Below are positions 10,745 to 22,026 of a stretch of 64,000 nt of DNA, piece after piece. The stretch is from positions 1-64,000 of the forward strand of contig NBIV01000133.1 of the NCBI GenBank assembly GCA_003194525.1. Direction: 5' to 3'. The notes below the pieces were generated by a model, which made no database searches, was not told the DNA's origin, and saw nothing but the letters and a program-made list of their open reading frames with translations. Position 1 is the first letter of the stretch, and every line of letters begins with the position of its first letter. Source of the stretch: Gracilariopsis chorda. Lineage: Eukaryota; Rhodophyta; Florideophyceae; Gracilariales; Gracilariaceae. A program made the position numbers and the translations under genes.

Positions 10745-12208
10745 TTGCACATCACTGATGTCAGCACCTTTCCGTCCTACGCAGAACTGGTCGGACGCAA
10801 TCCGTTGCAGCATCTAGCTTCATACTCACGCGCACCATGGTTCTTCCCGGCGGCTGTCCGCAATGAAGGTCTCATCGCCACATATGTTGTCGCCGGTCGA
10901 CTTCCTGACTGGTTGCCGTGGTTTGCGCTGTACAAGAGCGATTGGCTGAGCCACTGTGCTCTTCCAGATGTTGTGATCAGTCGCTACCAAAACGAGTCCA
11001 TGGCGGAGGCCCGCAGACAGTTTGTACGATTAATGTACTTGCCGATGCGCCGCGTCATTGGGACGGTTCCCCTCAATGAAGATTGGAACCTCGACACCTG
11101 GGTCGCTCGGACCAACGGCGAAGCTTACGCATACGTCGAGAACCTTGCGAACCTAGACGTCCGTCAGTGGCGTGGTGGCCGTGGTGGTGTGTCCAATGCA
11201 GCTCTCTGCTTCGACAATCCTCAACTTCGAGCAGAGTTCCACTACTTGCGTAAGCGTGACATCCACTATTGGGAGTACCCACGATGGGAAAGGCAGACCA
11301 AGTCAAGACTTGGGTACCTCGTGCCCTATCAAATGCTTGAGATTGACCGCGTTCGGTATCTCTCGCGCATTGGGCGCTACATCCCCGTTCCAAGACATTG
11401 GCATGAAATCGAGTGTCCTCGTAGCTGTGCAGTGGAGCTGCTTCTCGCGCTGACCTACGTGGGGTCTCTGTTAACAAACGATCCGTTTTCGGGGTATTGG
11501 GTAGTGGTCTACACTGAGTTCATAGCCAAAATGGCAGTGTGTGTCCTCTGAGATGTGTACGACACCTACCGCTTGTGGTACATGACCCCGATGGCCCGCC
11601 GTTACGCACGAGAACTCGATCTCTCCTTCATCCTAGGCTCCCGAGCCAATCAAGAGGAATTTCGTCGCCTTGTCGACATCATCGACCAAGTGAACTGGAG
11701 TCTCATCCCTGTGGAACAGAGCTCAAGAGGAAATCCCCGCGTTCACCATTCTCCTGGGAGGAACGGCCCTGGTGGTGATTTCATCTGGTATGATCCCTGG
11801 ACGAGCCAGCACATAGATGGCAGACAAGCCAAGCAATTACGGGAAAATCCGCGAGTCATGCCGCAGACACAGCCTACTGGTTACCTATTCGAACCGATGC
11901 CGATGAACTCTGACGCTCTCGTCGACGAATACCAGGAGATAGCCAACGATGTGGCGATGGGGGAACCCGAAGAGGAGGTGGATGCACCAAACCGTGGTAC
12001 TGACGTGGAGCATATTCCTGCTGCGATGCAGGAGTCTGCTCCAGCACCTGCTCCACTGCTAACCATACACGGTGAGGCTGAGCTCCATTTTCTGAGGTGT
12101 CTCCTCTTAGATGCGGGTGTTTCGCCGGGTCAGATCCCGAATAGCCGCCAACAAATGGTTAAGCTCCTTTGCGATCACATGGGCAATATGCCCAATACGA
12201 ATGCGTAA
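10745..12208 (+). pseudogene. Antisense ORF of chromovirus element 2, one nonsense codon
   Basis: Homologue of the 6759-8600 protein, again opposite to gag-pol and convergent with pol. Shared blocks: RAPWF, RAEFHYLRK, LGYLVPYQMLE, TYVGSLLTNDPFSGYW and WYDPW, then an acidic segment and a tail. The frame is interrupted once, by TGA at 11549-11551 where the other copy has Trp (TGG); it continues in the same frame on both sides for 488 codons in total. No ATG is in frame upstream (the open frame begins at 10664), and about 110 N-terminal residues present in the other copy are absent. Function unknown. Confidence 0.7.
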
Positions 12209-12785
12209 CGTTTTCGGTAACGGCAAACATCAGTAGTGACTTCACTTGAATAGATAACTTGGAGTAAATGTACCTTCTTGAGACTTTTGTCGGCCTGCTT
12301 CATCTTCATGGCCCCCTTTTGATCCTGATAGTTCTTCTTTGTGTGACTTCATCGTCATCTCCACGCGCTGGCGCGCCGTGGCAAGCCCAAAGATTCAAAT
12401 AAACTAATTGACCGATTTTTTGGGAAGTGCATTGGCGCCTTGCGCGCAATCTGTCGCCAACCGCGAAAATGACGCCATACGCCACGATGTGTGTAGAGTC
12501 CAAATCTGCACTCCAAGCCGTTATGGGTGGCCTAGAAGCCGAGATATGGCCACATCTTTGTTTTGGGAAGAAAAGTGGCGTGCAAGTGCACTTCAAAAAA
12601 TCCGGACAATTCCAACACCATTATTTGATAGGGCCATGCGCCGTGGTAAGCCACTCCTCGCCCTGTAAGGCGCCAGGCCATTACGGTGACTCTTCACTTC
12701 TTTGTCCTCTTCATCCTCTCGAACTCGAGCTTCTTCTTCATGCTTCCTTCTGAGCTTCTGATTGATCAACGAGATCTTCATCCAT
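12209..12785. other. Convergent spacer of element 2
   Basis: Spacer between the antisense ORF (ends 12208) and the pol stop (12786). It contains the MITE-like insertion at 12406-12611. The rest is purine-rich on the element's sense strand, like the corresponding spacer of element 1. No gene seen. Confidence 0.5.
12406..12611. mobile_element. MITE-like insertion in element 2
   Basis: About 206 bp bounded by imperfect terminal inverted repeats of about 30 bp. Left: AATTGACCGATTTTTTGGG then AAGTGCATTGGCGCC. The right end, reverse-complemented, reads AATTGTCCGGATTTTTTG then AAGTGCACTTGCACGCC. It lies in the pol/antisense-ORF spacer and has no counterpart in element 1. No transposase is encoded. 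The parent transposon family was not recognised. Confidence 0.55.
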
Positions 12786-13942
12786 TTAACCGACGCGAGC
12801 GTCATCAATGTTGTCCGGGATAGCTAAATTAGCCCGCTTGCAGTACGACAGTACATGAGGCCGTGGTAAATTGCCAATTGGTTCCAAAGTATCACTACTA
12901 GGCGCGTATCCGTACCACCGTACCTTACACAGCAAACAATTGTCTGCATCCCGTCCGTGGAAAACGATACGTTCGATAACGTATTCTCTCTCGCTGTCGA
13001 GTTCCTCAGCTGGGACTATGTCCCGATCAGTAGATGATGGTTCACGCCCTTGATATGCGTGTCGCTGAGTTCCCTCAACATCGATGTCATTTGATGACTT
13101 CTCATCCGCATCGACGGTATTCCCTTCCGAAATCCCCGCCGATGGGCTTCTAATCGCCAGTCTCCTGGATTCTTGTTTCCTTTCTGGTTTGGCCGGTTTT
13201 CCCAATCCAACATTCGGTACAACCGATTCAGTCGGCGAAGACGTGACTTCCTTCGTCACTGTACGCCTGAGAATAGCCCACGAAGGCCTCTCTAGATCCG
13301 GGCTTACGATAGCCGGTGTAATGGGTTGTTCCCGTTCTTGTCCAACCTCCCCTACAGTCGGGTCGGCCGAGACAAGTTTCTGCTGTGGTCGGGCCACTTG
13401 AACCTCATTTCTTCCTTTCCTCTCCCTGTCTTCATGAGACTTTACGGTTTCCACATGTGCAGTTGCACCTTCTTTCACGTCACGCCAGTCTAGTGCTCTA
13501 CCCGTGGCGTTGTCGCCTTGGGCTTCAACATTGCCGTTGCTCGACTCACTTCTTTGCTCGGAGCGTTCAGTCGCGGTAGTGGGAGGCGGTTCCGCTACGG
13601 CGTGCGTCGCCTTACTGTCTCCACGGGGCTTCCCAAGTCAAGAATATCGTCCACGGACGCACTGTACGGTGGCAATGCGCCATTGCGCTCCGTAAAACGG
13701 TCCTTTTGGCCCGCATCGCCAGGTGGCGCTTCTTTCGAAATTATTTTGCCCTGTGGTGGGACATCAGTGGGTTCCTGCCCTGTGAGTGGCTGGATTGGCG
13801 TCAACGTCTGCGAATCTGCACGAGATGCCACCGCTTGCTGCGCGTCAGCCTCTGCACTGGGTGCACTCACCACACGATCAAGTGATATGCGCTCCACTTC
13901 TTTTCCTCTCCTAATGACAACTGTGTCCTGGTTGAACTCCAC
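12786..13942 (-). pseudogene. Integrase C-terminal region and chromodomain, element 2
   Basis: Two adjoining minus frames (13942-13595 and 13478-12786). The first resembles the post-integrase GPY-like and linker region. The second is a charged linker ending in a chromodomain: EREYVIERIV, then CKVRWYGYAPSSDTLEP, ending DARVG. The three aromatic-cage positions (Tyr, Trp, Tyr) are present, while the later conserved Trp of the usual TWEP motif is Leu. A frame break near 13480-13595 separates the parts. Confidence 0.75.
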
Positions 13943-13946
13943 AACT

Positions 13947-14723
13947 TCATGCGGTCCAGTCGCGATTGGGGCTAGCTTGTGACGGCGTCGTCTGTCTCTT
14001 TTTTTCCTCGGGCGTTTTCCCGTCAGTTCTCTCTAGTCTCACGAAGACGTGTCCTCCAACCCGCAAATCCGGAATAGAAGGTCTAATCGTAGCGTCATAA
14101 TTGCGTTTAAACCGTTCTTGGGCCTTTCCCATTTGCTTTGCGGCCTGCACAGCGCGTGCGCGCAGCTCGTTCCTCCGGCGTAGGTGGAATTGAGCCGGGG
14201 TCGGCATGTCGTCGAGTTTCTCTTCTTTCGAGCTAACCTCGATCGGTAGAGCCGGTGGCCGGCGTGACAGTACCAGCTCGAATGGGGCATATTTCGTCGT
14301 CGAATGCACATGCGTATTGTACGCATAACAGAGCGTGTCCGTACACAGATCCCAATCCTTTGGATGATCAGCGATGTAGTGCCGAAGAGCGGCTAGTATA
14401 GTACGGTTGTACCGTTCCACCTGGCAGTTGCACTGCGGATGATATGTCGTGGTAAACATGTTCTTAACACCCGGTATCCTGCATACATCCTGAAAGAAGC
14501 GAGCAACAAATTGCTTTCCGTTATCTAAGAGCAGATTATCCGGGGGTCCGTAGTAGTAAACCCAATGGTGGATAAAAGCTCGTGCGATCACGGGAGCGGT
14601 AATCCGTTTGAGCGGAACAGTTTCCACCAGCTTCGAGAAGCGATCGGTGATTACCAAGAGGTACCTGTTCCCTCGCTTAGAGCGAATTAATTCTCCAAGT
14701 ATATCTATGCTCACATACTCCAA
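13947..14723 (-). pseudogene. Integrase catalytic core, element 2
   Basis: Uninterrupted 258-codon segment with all three DDE residues: Asp in SIDILGEL, Asp in LLLDNGKQF, and Glu in CQVERYNR (Asn-Cys-Gln replaces the usual Asn-Gly-Gln). It aligns along its length with the integrase of element 1 (VFTTTYHPQCN, FELVLSR). The N-terminal HHCC part lies in the preceding frame (around 14750-14870). The core looks catalytically plausible, but the polyprotein it belongs to is broken. Confidence 0.85.
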
Positions 14724-14800
14724 AGGCGCCTTCGCAACTTTGCCGTCGCGTGGCAGTCCATTGCCAATGCTGGCCCATGGAAATCTCTTCTTAGACTTAG

Positions 14801-16318
14801 CTAAAGCTTCGTATCTCCTGGGTGACCAGATAGCTGCGAATAATGCGCCAGATGCAGTACCCTGCTCTTGAGAGAGTGTGGTATCACGATCTGCACATAG
14901 GCTTCGACAGTTCGAACTAATATTCCGCGATCGTCGAGACGAAAAGGTAGCACCTCCCCCCCGTTAAGACGTGAGCGGATTGCAGCACAAAAAGCGTCAG
15001 TGAGCTGTTCACGGAGTAGCTCCTCGAGCGTAATTCGTTCAAGCTGCCGGTCAGCATCAGTATCCGTTGTTTGCGCTATCAGCACATCCATAACGTAATC
15101 GTCGTCATCCCAAGTTTCCACTTTCATTTCTAGAAATACCAGCTCCTCCATTGTAAGACAAGGGATGTCATCATCAATTTCCAATTGGGTCTCGCCCAGA
15201 GTTTCGAGCCGCGAAAGCGCGTCAGCATGGACGTTATAGGTTCCTTTCTTGTACTTGACTGCGAAGTCGAACTCAGAAAGACGTAGCCCCCAGCGCATTA
15301 AGCGTCCCGAGGGGTCAGAAATTGACATAAGCCATCTTAAGCAAGAGTGATCCGTGTTGACGGTGAAGTGTACCTCCTCTAGGTAAGGCCTAAGGGTCGT
15401 AAGAGCCCATACTACAGCTAAACATTCCTTTTCGGAAACGGAGTTGTTCTTCTCTGCCTGATGCAGTGAACGAGACCAGTATCCAATGGGATAACGCTTG
15501 CCGTCTTCGTACGTTTGAAAAAGGGCACATCCTACCTGGTAGTCACTAGAGTCTGTGTCGACGGAAAAGGGTAGATCCGGTTTTGGAAGTTGTAGCACTG
15601 GGGCTGAGGTCAGCATATGCTTCAGTGTTTCGAAAGCGTCCGTCTCGGCTTCCCCGAATTCCTTCAACTGTGAGTATTCTCCTTTCTTCAATAAAGCATT
15701 CAAAGGCGCAGCGACATGCCAATAGCATGGAACAAATCTCCTGTAAACGTTACAGAGTCCTAAAAAGGCACGTAGTTGCGTCTGTGTCCGCGGAGGTTTT
15801 GCTTCATGTATTGCAGCGGTCTGCATCTCCACGATTTCCAAAGTTCCCGGCTTGATCCGGTGTCCAAGGTACTTCACCTGGTTCGTGAACCATTCGCACT
15901 TCTTAATCTTCAATGAAATGCCAGCATTATCCAACTGCTTGAGGATTGCCTCGAAATCAGAGAAATGGTCTTCCATATCATGACTGTAGACATTGATGTC
16001 GTCCAAGCAGACTAAACAAGTCTTCCACTTATAATGTGAGAGTATGATATCGATAGCGCGCTGAAACATTGCCGGAGCATTGGTCAAGCCAAAAGGCATT
16101 CGATTGAAGCGATATAGTCCTGCGTGACAAACAAACGCCGTCTTGCCGCGATCTTTTGGTGCAACGGGCACTTGCCAGTAACCCCAATTTGCGTAAAGCG
16201 TAGTAAAGACGTTGGCTTCTCCAAGTCTATAGATGCATTCATCCATGCGTGGCAATGGATAAGTATCCCTCAGTGTTACTGCGTTCAGCTTCCTGTAGTC
16301 AACACAGAAGCGTAACTA
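14801..16318 (-). pseudogene. pol: Reverse transcriptase and RNase H, element 2 (catalytic Asp lost)
   Basis: Long frame with RT palm motifs and RNase H (DTDSSDYQVGCALFQ, SEKECLAVVWAL, NTDHSCLRWL), then the integrase zinc region (HLAHYSQLSGH). Compared with element 1, the first RT catalytic Asp in the TTLDAN block is Tyr (codon TAC, about 16195-16200), and the following Ser is Trp. The second motif reads CLDD, so its Asp pair is kept. A TAG at 16316-16318 lies in the [11 protein letters not shown] block. This RT cannot be active. Confidence 0.85.
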
Positions 16319-17614
16319 TCCATCTGCTTTCAGAACTAACACCACGTGGTGAGGCACATGCTGACTGAGCTGGCTCAATAATACCTTTCTCCAGCATGGA
16401 GTCAACATGTTCCTGTTCGATTTGTCGAGCGCGCGGCCCTGCCCGATACGGTGGTTGGGCGATGGGTCTAGTGACCGGCAACACGTCGATGTGATGCTCT
16501 GTAGCAGCGATCTGGCCAAGGTGGCCATTCCACATATGTGAAAACTTCAGCAGTAGTCTGCGTAATCTCTCATGACAATCCTCAGGTACGTGTTCCATCT
16601 TCACGCCATCGAGGGCTTCTTCAGTTTCCTTCTTGGAAACCTTCTCCTCTGGCACGTTGTCCGTCGCTGTCCGCGCCGGTGCCGGCTGCAAATCACTCTC
16701 AGGTGAAACTCCCAAGACGTCTGCCGTCATAACATTAGTAGGTATGACTACCGAAGGGTTTGGCAGAGCGGTTCCAAGAACCTGATTCTTGTGCAGTCTG
16801 CACTCATTGACTCCGGTGTTGCTCACCAGGATTTTGAATGGCCTCTTGTGCTCCACTTGGGCAATGCCGTTAGGGACAAGTATTGCATGGGTATGATAAA
16901 GTGCCAAGTTCGGCTGAATGACAATGAGTCCATGCTTCGCAGTGGTGACTGTTATCCAAGCCTGATGTTGGGGAGGCACCACTGTCATCTGAGACACACG
17001 AACTCGTGGCGAAATCCTGCCCTTTGGGGCTTCGTACTCCTGTGAAACGGAGCAGCTGCGTTTGAACGCCGTAATGGCCTCCGTACTATCGGTACAGTGG
17101 ACCCGTCGTCCAACTCAACTTCCCAATTCTTAGGACGAATTGCTTCGACAAACCTGTCACAATAATCACAACCAAGCACAACTGGTGCAGCTAACGTGGT
17201 ACACACGATGAACGGCAGAATGACAACATGATTTCCAAGTTGAACGACAAGTTTTATCGTTCCAAGAGACTTGATGGGTCTCTTGTTTGCGTCCCGGATA
17301 TCCGGTAAGCGTGCCTCCTGGATTCGAGCTCGCTCGTCAGACTGTAGTTCCGACAATCTGATGAAGTTTTGCCCAGCGCCAGTATCGATAACTGCGAGCC
17401 TGCGTGACAGGAGAGACTTTGACGAGCCAATCTCGGCAAAGACCTTATAATTCCTGCGGGCAATGATCATGACGTAGTCCGTCCGTCTTCCTGGGCACAC
17501 ATATCGTCTCCAAGGGCGTTTTAAAGCACAGTCGAGCTGCACTCGTTTCCCGACATTCGAAGATTTCTCTGGTCTCAGAAGGACCTTCGGTTTAAAATCC
17601 CGGGAGCGGGGCAA
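16319..17614 (-). pseudogene. Protease and linker, element 2
   Basis: The frame 17614-16985 contains the retropepsin motif VIDTGAGQNF and the flap/C-terminal block LAAPVVLGCDYCDRFVEAIRP. The next frame (16997-16299) holds the linker to RT (KNQVLG, the HID block, ARQIEQEHVDSML). Frame breaks occur near 16990 and near 16360. Same order and motifs as the dispersed fragments at 1412-2192 of element 1. Confidence 0.8.
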
Positions 17615-17676
17615 TGCCGAAACCCCGGCCAGTAAGATGGGATCGATCTTTACCGACCCCCTGAGGACTCCCTCCT

Positions 17677-19782
17677 CTAGTTTCCCGATTGAGCAGGCTT
17701 ACGAACCACCACGGGTGCGTTCCCCATCTTCAAGTCTCCTCGCGTTTGTTCCACCTTCTGGACCCCCGATTGGCGTCTGGTGTCTGCTGTAACGCAAGCC
17801 TTGGCCTGCCAGTACGAGTTAGACGGTACACGGGCACGTTCCGCTTCCGATAGGGCTTCATAATTCAGGATGACCTGCGCGAGCTCTCTGACGGACAGCG
17901 TGCACTCTGCCGGCAGATGGTGTCTACCATAACAGCTATAACAAATCAGGCCTTCCCTGTTCAGTCGCCCCTGGTAGTTGCCTACCAGGCGATTGTTTAC
18001 CCAACCGGGTCTCTTCTCAGTTATTCCTCCTGGGGGCGGGACGACCGCATTTCTTTGGTACGGATACCTGCGTGGTTCCATAGCCATCAGTTCAGAATCC
18101 TGAAGAGACTCAGTTGAAGGCAACTCCGTGGTCGGTATCGACCTAACTGGTTCATCCAGATACTGCAAAGCATCATGCTCCGCATGGCTTTCCTGTGGCG
18201 TCTGCGTCGAAAAGTGCGAATCTTCTGGCGACTCCAGATACATGGCTTTGCCCCTCTTCGCAGCACGCTGCAACCTTACATCTTTAGCGGGGTACGTTCC
18301 AAGACGTCGGGTTGTAGAGATCACTCCACTGCGGGCTCGGACCGCGTCTCCTTCCGCCTGCGCGAATTGAGAAAGCTCCAGGAAGCGGATTCGGGGATGC
18401 CGTTCCCGATGGCTGGCAACAAGTGACTTGATGGTCCTATCCAATCCATCGACGTAAAGCGTTATCTTGTCGTCCATACTGTGAACGTTTCCACAACGAA
18501 TCGCTGCCTTATTCAGCCTTGAGCTGTACTCCACCTCTGTCTCCGTATACTTCTGGGTAACTTCCCTGAGGTCCAACATTGCTCCACGAATGGCGTTCGA
18601 AGTAGCATAACTACGTAGCAAACACTGAACAGCCTCAGACCAACAGGTGACTCCACCTTCATCCGCATTCAGCGAGCCACTGGCAGCACGATACTGCTCC
18701 AGTGCGACCCTCCGCAGAAATTGTGGTAAAGCCACGAACGCCTGCGCTTCGCTAACCTTGAGAGTGTTTGCCTCTATGACAAACCGGCTCAAAAACTCAA
18801 AGATGAGTATGGGATCCGTCCCATCAAAGGTGAGTTCAGCCAAACCAACTTTCAATCGGCGAATGTGATCTCTCACTTTCCCCGTCTCGCGACCTGATCG
18901 CTTCGTCTTACGAACTCGTAATCGATAGTACCGATAATCGGTAATCTTCCGATAAAGCGGATTCGTACACGAAAGGCGCTTCATTCCGTAGTGGGAAGGG
19001 CCCTTCTTAAGACACGAAACTGAGTTACCACTCTTCTTCCTTCTCGGGCGGCGAGATTCTTCGTCGTCGCTCGAGCTACTGTCGTCCTCTGACGAATCGT
19101 CCTCAGAACTCTCTGAAGAGGAGTTATCATCATCGGAGTCCTCCGAATTCTCATCAGAATCATCAAGCCTTATGGACTTCCACTTCTTTGACCGCTTTAA
19201 AGACTGCTTCTTCCGTTCTTTCCTTTTCGAAAAGGCTTCAGCTGTACCGACTGCTTGCGCTTCAGAACGTTCTGGTTGCACAGGTGTGTTCACCACGTTC
19301 TCAAGTCGTTCGAGGCGAGGATTAACGCGTGAGAGGACCTCCTCAACAGTGACCGGTATTGCTGGTGGGGTTCCCAGGACGTTTCCTTGCCCTTCCATCA
19401 GACGATTGACGTCTTCGCGAATTGTCCGAACGACATCAGCCATCTGATTATCATCTCTTCTGTTCTTCAGAGCAGTCTGCTCACGTCTTAACGTCTCCAA
19501 TGACGATTCTAACAGGTTTACCTCACTTTGCATCTCTTCCAGACGGAACTTCTGCGACGCAGATTCCGCACAGAGCCACTGTATTTCAGCACGTAGAACG
19601 TCGGTTGACGAGGAAGACTCACGGGGGGCGGGTGCTAGTACCTCAGAAGGTGTTCCAGCCCCTCCTGTCGACCTCGACTTCACTGCTTGCTAATATAAGC
19701 GGTTGCCCGCCTCTGTAGACGTGGCTAAACGACTACCAGCAGCATCAGGCGTTCCTGAACTCGACCGGCTTCTTGTATGCAT
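17677..19782 (-). pseudogene. gag: gag, element 2 (one amber stop)
   Basis: From ATG at 19782 (MHTRSRSSSG start) the frame is open for 702 codons except for one TAG about 30 codons in (near 19693). Regions: a coiled-coil-like segment (LRREQTALKNRRDD), an acidic Ser/Asp tract (residues about 190-235), a capsid-like domain shared with element 1 (ITDYRYYRL to the end of the SEAQAFVALP block and beyond), and a CCHC zinc knuckle CYSCYGRHHLPAEC near 17900-17945. It would form the virus-like particle. The 702-codon length suggests nearly full length. Confidence 0.85.
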
Positions 19783-20224
19783 AGCAACTGAATACCCTCT
19801 GGCGTTCCAGATCGCTCGACGAAAAGCGTAACAACAAACGAACAGCGTTGCAAAAAGCGAGTGGCGATCGACACAAACCAACAAAATCGATGGAGACAAC
19901 ACTTCTGCACACAGAAAACAAAACAGAAAACAAACTTCACAACAAATCGATAGCGATTACAACAAAACACAAAACACTTCTGCACACAGAAACACAGCAG
20001 AAGGAAAACTTCAGAAAACTTCAGGTCTCTGATTCCGCGAGCGAACTGTAAAGTTCGGACCTTTGGGTCGTCTGTCCCAACAGAATCCGTAACGACGGTT
20101 CCAACTCAGCGTTCTGAATATCAATGGCGCGAGTAAAGTCCTACTTCGGAAAACAAGTTGTGAACAACACCGGAAACTTCTCGAAAGCGAGTGAACGAAC
20201 ACACACCAAAGTGGCAAACTGATC

Positions 20225-20242
20225 TTCTAAGTCAGGAGACCA
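20225..20242 (-). other. Primer binding site, element 2
   Basis: TGGTCTCCTGACTTAGAA on the minus strand, five bases after the LTR D end (ACCACA). It differs by one base from the site beside LTR B. Conservation between diverged elements supports a primer-binding role. Confidence 0.6.
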
Positions 20243-20247
20243 GTTTA

Positions 20248-20820
20248 TGTGGTATTCCACTAATGCCTGTACGGCCTCGGTAGTGGGGTGGAAAGCCACA
20301 AACGAACCACGGTTGTGGGTGTCGCCTTGCGAGCAACGGGGCTAGAAGTTAGTACCACGGTGTGAGCACCAGTAGCGAGAGAATCACGTGTGTGAGTAAT
20401 GTGTCCGAGAGCGGAGACCCAGCGTAGCCAAAAGATAACAATATCAGATGATCCTGTGGCAAACACAACAAAACAACAAACACAATAACAAAACATACAC
20501 AGTCAGCTGTAAGACACGTGAGGGTATCCTCGGAACAAAGAGCTATAGCTCAGAAGCAATTAAGCACTGATGCTATAGGTCCCCCTGTGTCGAATACGAC
20601 TTAGGATTCTCACGGTCTGACCAAAACGTCTTGAGTGGGGGTGTTGGTTGGCCTTCGCCTCCCTCACGTGGGCAGGTCGCCCTTTACTAGGCTGCGAAGC
20701 CTTTCAGTAGTTTGACTGTAATGCATAAATGTGTGGCTCTCCACTAACTACATTAACAATAAATAAAGTAGAATAAAACTAATAATTAGTGGAGGCCCAC
20801 TATAGTACCAAAACTTACTA
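20248..20820 (-). repeat. LTR D (5' LTR of element 2)
   Basis: Lies upstream of the element 2 PBS and ends in ATACCACA at 20248, matching the ACCACA end of the other LTRs. The distal boundary is uncertain (20758-20820), and an inverted repeat CTCCACTAA...TTAGTGGAG spans about 20739-20804. The body is much less similar to LTR B than LTRs A, B and C are to each other. Confidence 0.55.
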
Positions 20821-21279
20821 CTCTTAGTTCACATTCTTCCATAAAGGGGTTCCTTTCCTAAACCTCGCTGTACGGCCATGTACTGCAGCCGAAAGCTATG
20901 AATGTCGTCCTCGACTTAACTCATCATTCGGTGATCCGATACCACTGCATCTCGAATGATACAGCTTTTTTCTCTTTCAGTTAGCGCTTTACCTCGAGGC
21001 ATTACTGTAACGCTGTTTTAAAGGTTCTTGTTCAAGAACTGTTTAGCATGGCTTTGTTGTTGTGGTAGCCGTTCTGTGGTTCAGATACGACAACAAAAGG
21101 CGCGAAAACACATTAAAAACCTTTTTGGATTTATTGAATTTCGTGGATTTATTTTATATTTCACATACAAAATGAAGAGCATGCCTCGTAAGAGGGACAT
21201 CTGGGGACTTGTCAATTTTCCCGGTCGCACCGGCTTTCATACATGTTCATGCATGACTTTTCCCAGTGCCAGGTGGCAC
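20821..21279. other. Gap between LTR D and LTR C
   Basis: Holds the Tc1/mariner fragment (20962-21177). About 140 bp on its left and about 100 bp on its right have no recognisable content. The right part resembles the region just inside the 3' LTR of element 1. Confidence 0.4.
20962..21177 (-). mobile_element. Tc1/mariner 5'-end fragment
   Basis: The reverse complement matches the first ~210 bp of the complete element at 26853-28093: TIR TGTGAAATATAAAATAAATCC, the block with AACAAGAAC and AAAACAGCGTTAC, and the transposase start (MPRGKALTEREK). Similarity stops after about a dozen codons. The orientation is opposite to the complete copy. Confidence 0.75.
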
Positions 21280-22026
21280 TGCCTGCGAGCAGGAGTTGGC
21301 CCGGTACACCGGTGGTACACGTGGAACACGGGCGTTGGCAAGGGTTGCAGGCAAAGATAGATAGTGAATGGGTGGTTGTTATATATTTATTTAATTATCT
21401 ATTTAATTAGTTATTACACTAGGGAAGCTACACTACTTAGTGCGCCGGCCTCGCGGCCGCCGCACCATTAAATCTTCCCCACCAAGGGTGTTCTACTCCA
21501 AGAAGTTGGCTCTGAGCTCATTCGCCTTCGGCGGTACTCGACTCCATTTAGGACAGATATCCCGCTGCCTACGGTGTGCTCAACCCCCTTGCTCGCCAAG
21601 ATACCCCTCTTGAGGATTGTTCCCATTGTTGTGGTTTCGCCCGTGTATACGGTATATTTCTCGGCAGTGCCGGGCCTCCCCCGAGCCACTCGCGTGACTC
21701 GTTGTCGTCCCTTTCCTTTTTCCCATTCCCACCATATTCCTTTATATTTCCCCTTTCCTATTTAGGATAGTTCCCGCTATCCGCGGCTCATACCGACATC
21801 TGTCGTGTGTGCGCCACTGTGTGGAGTCATCCCTCCTCACCAGAGTATTGCAATGTGTTCCAGGTTTACCTATTCACCTTCCTGCGCTAGTCGCGAAGGT
21901 TGACCTCGGTTTACACCCGACTTCGTCGTGTCATCTCTGGAAGGGCTCTTTCGCTGTGCTACCCTCGTGAGAGGAAGATCCCGAACGACTTCGGCGTGTT
22001 TTCCCATCACTGGGCATTGCACCACA
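21280..22026 (+). repeat. LTR C (solo or 3' LTR)
   Basis: Plus-oriented relative of LTRs A and B: ACACGTGGAACACGG near 21317, an AT-rich stretch, a GTGCGCCGGCCTCGCGGCCGCCGCAC-type hairpin near 21440-21466, TTGGCTCTGAGCTCATTCGCC near 21507, and a terminal GGGCATTGCACCACA ending at 22026. No internal gypsy region follows, so it is a solo or terminal LTR. The start is approximate. Confidence 0.6.

Larger units (their letters stand above)
9947..20820 (-). mobile_element. Ty3/gypsy chromovirus, element 2
   Basis: Minus-strand chromovirus with a nearly complete set of parts: LTR D (20248-20820), PBS, gag, protease, RT/RNase H, integrase, chromodomain, spacer carrying a MITE-like insertion, antisense ORF, and LTR B. 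Frames are longer than in element 1 but still broken: an amber stop early in gag, a frameshift and TAG before the RT core, and loss of the first RT catalytic Asp. Its two bounding LTRs (D and B) differ clearly in sequence and length, so it is not a simple recent insertion. Confidence 0.85.
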
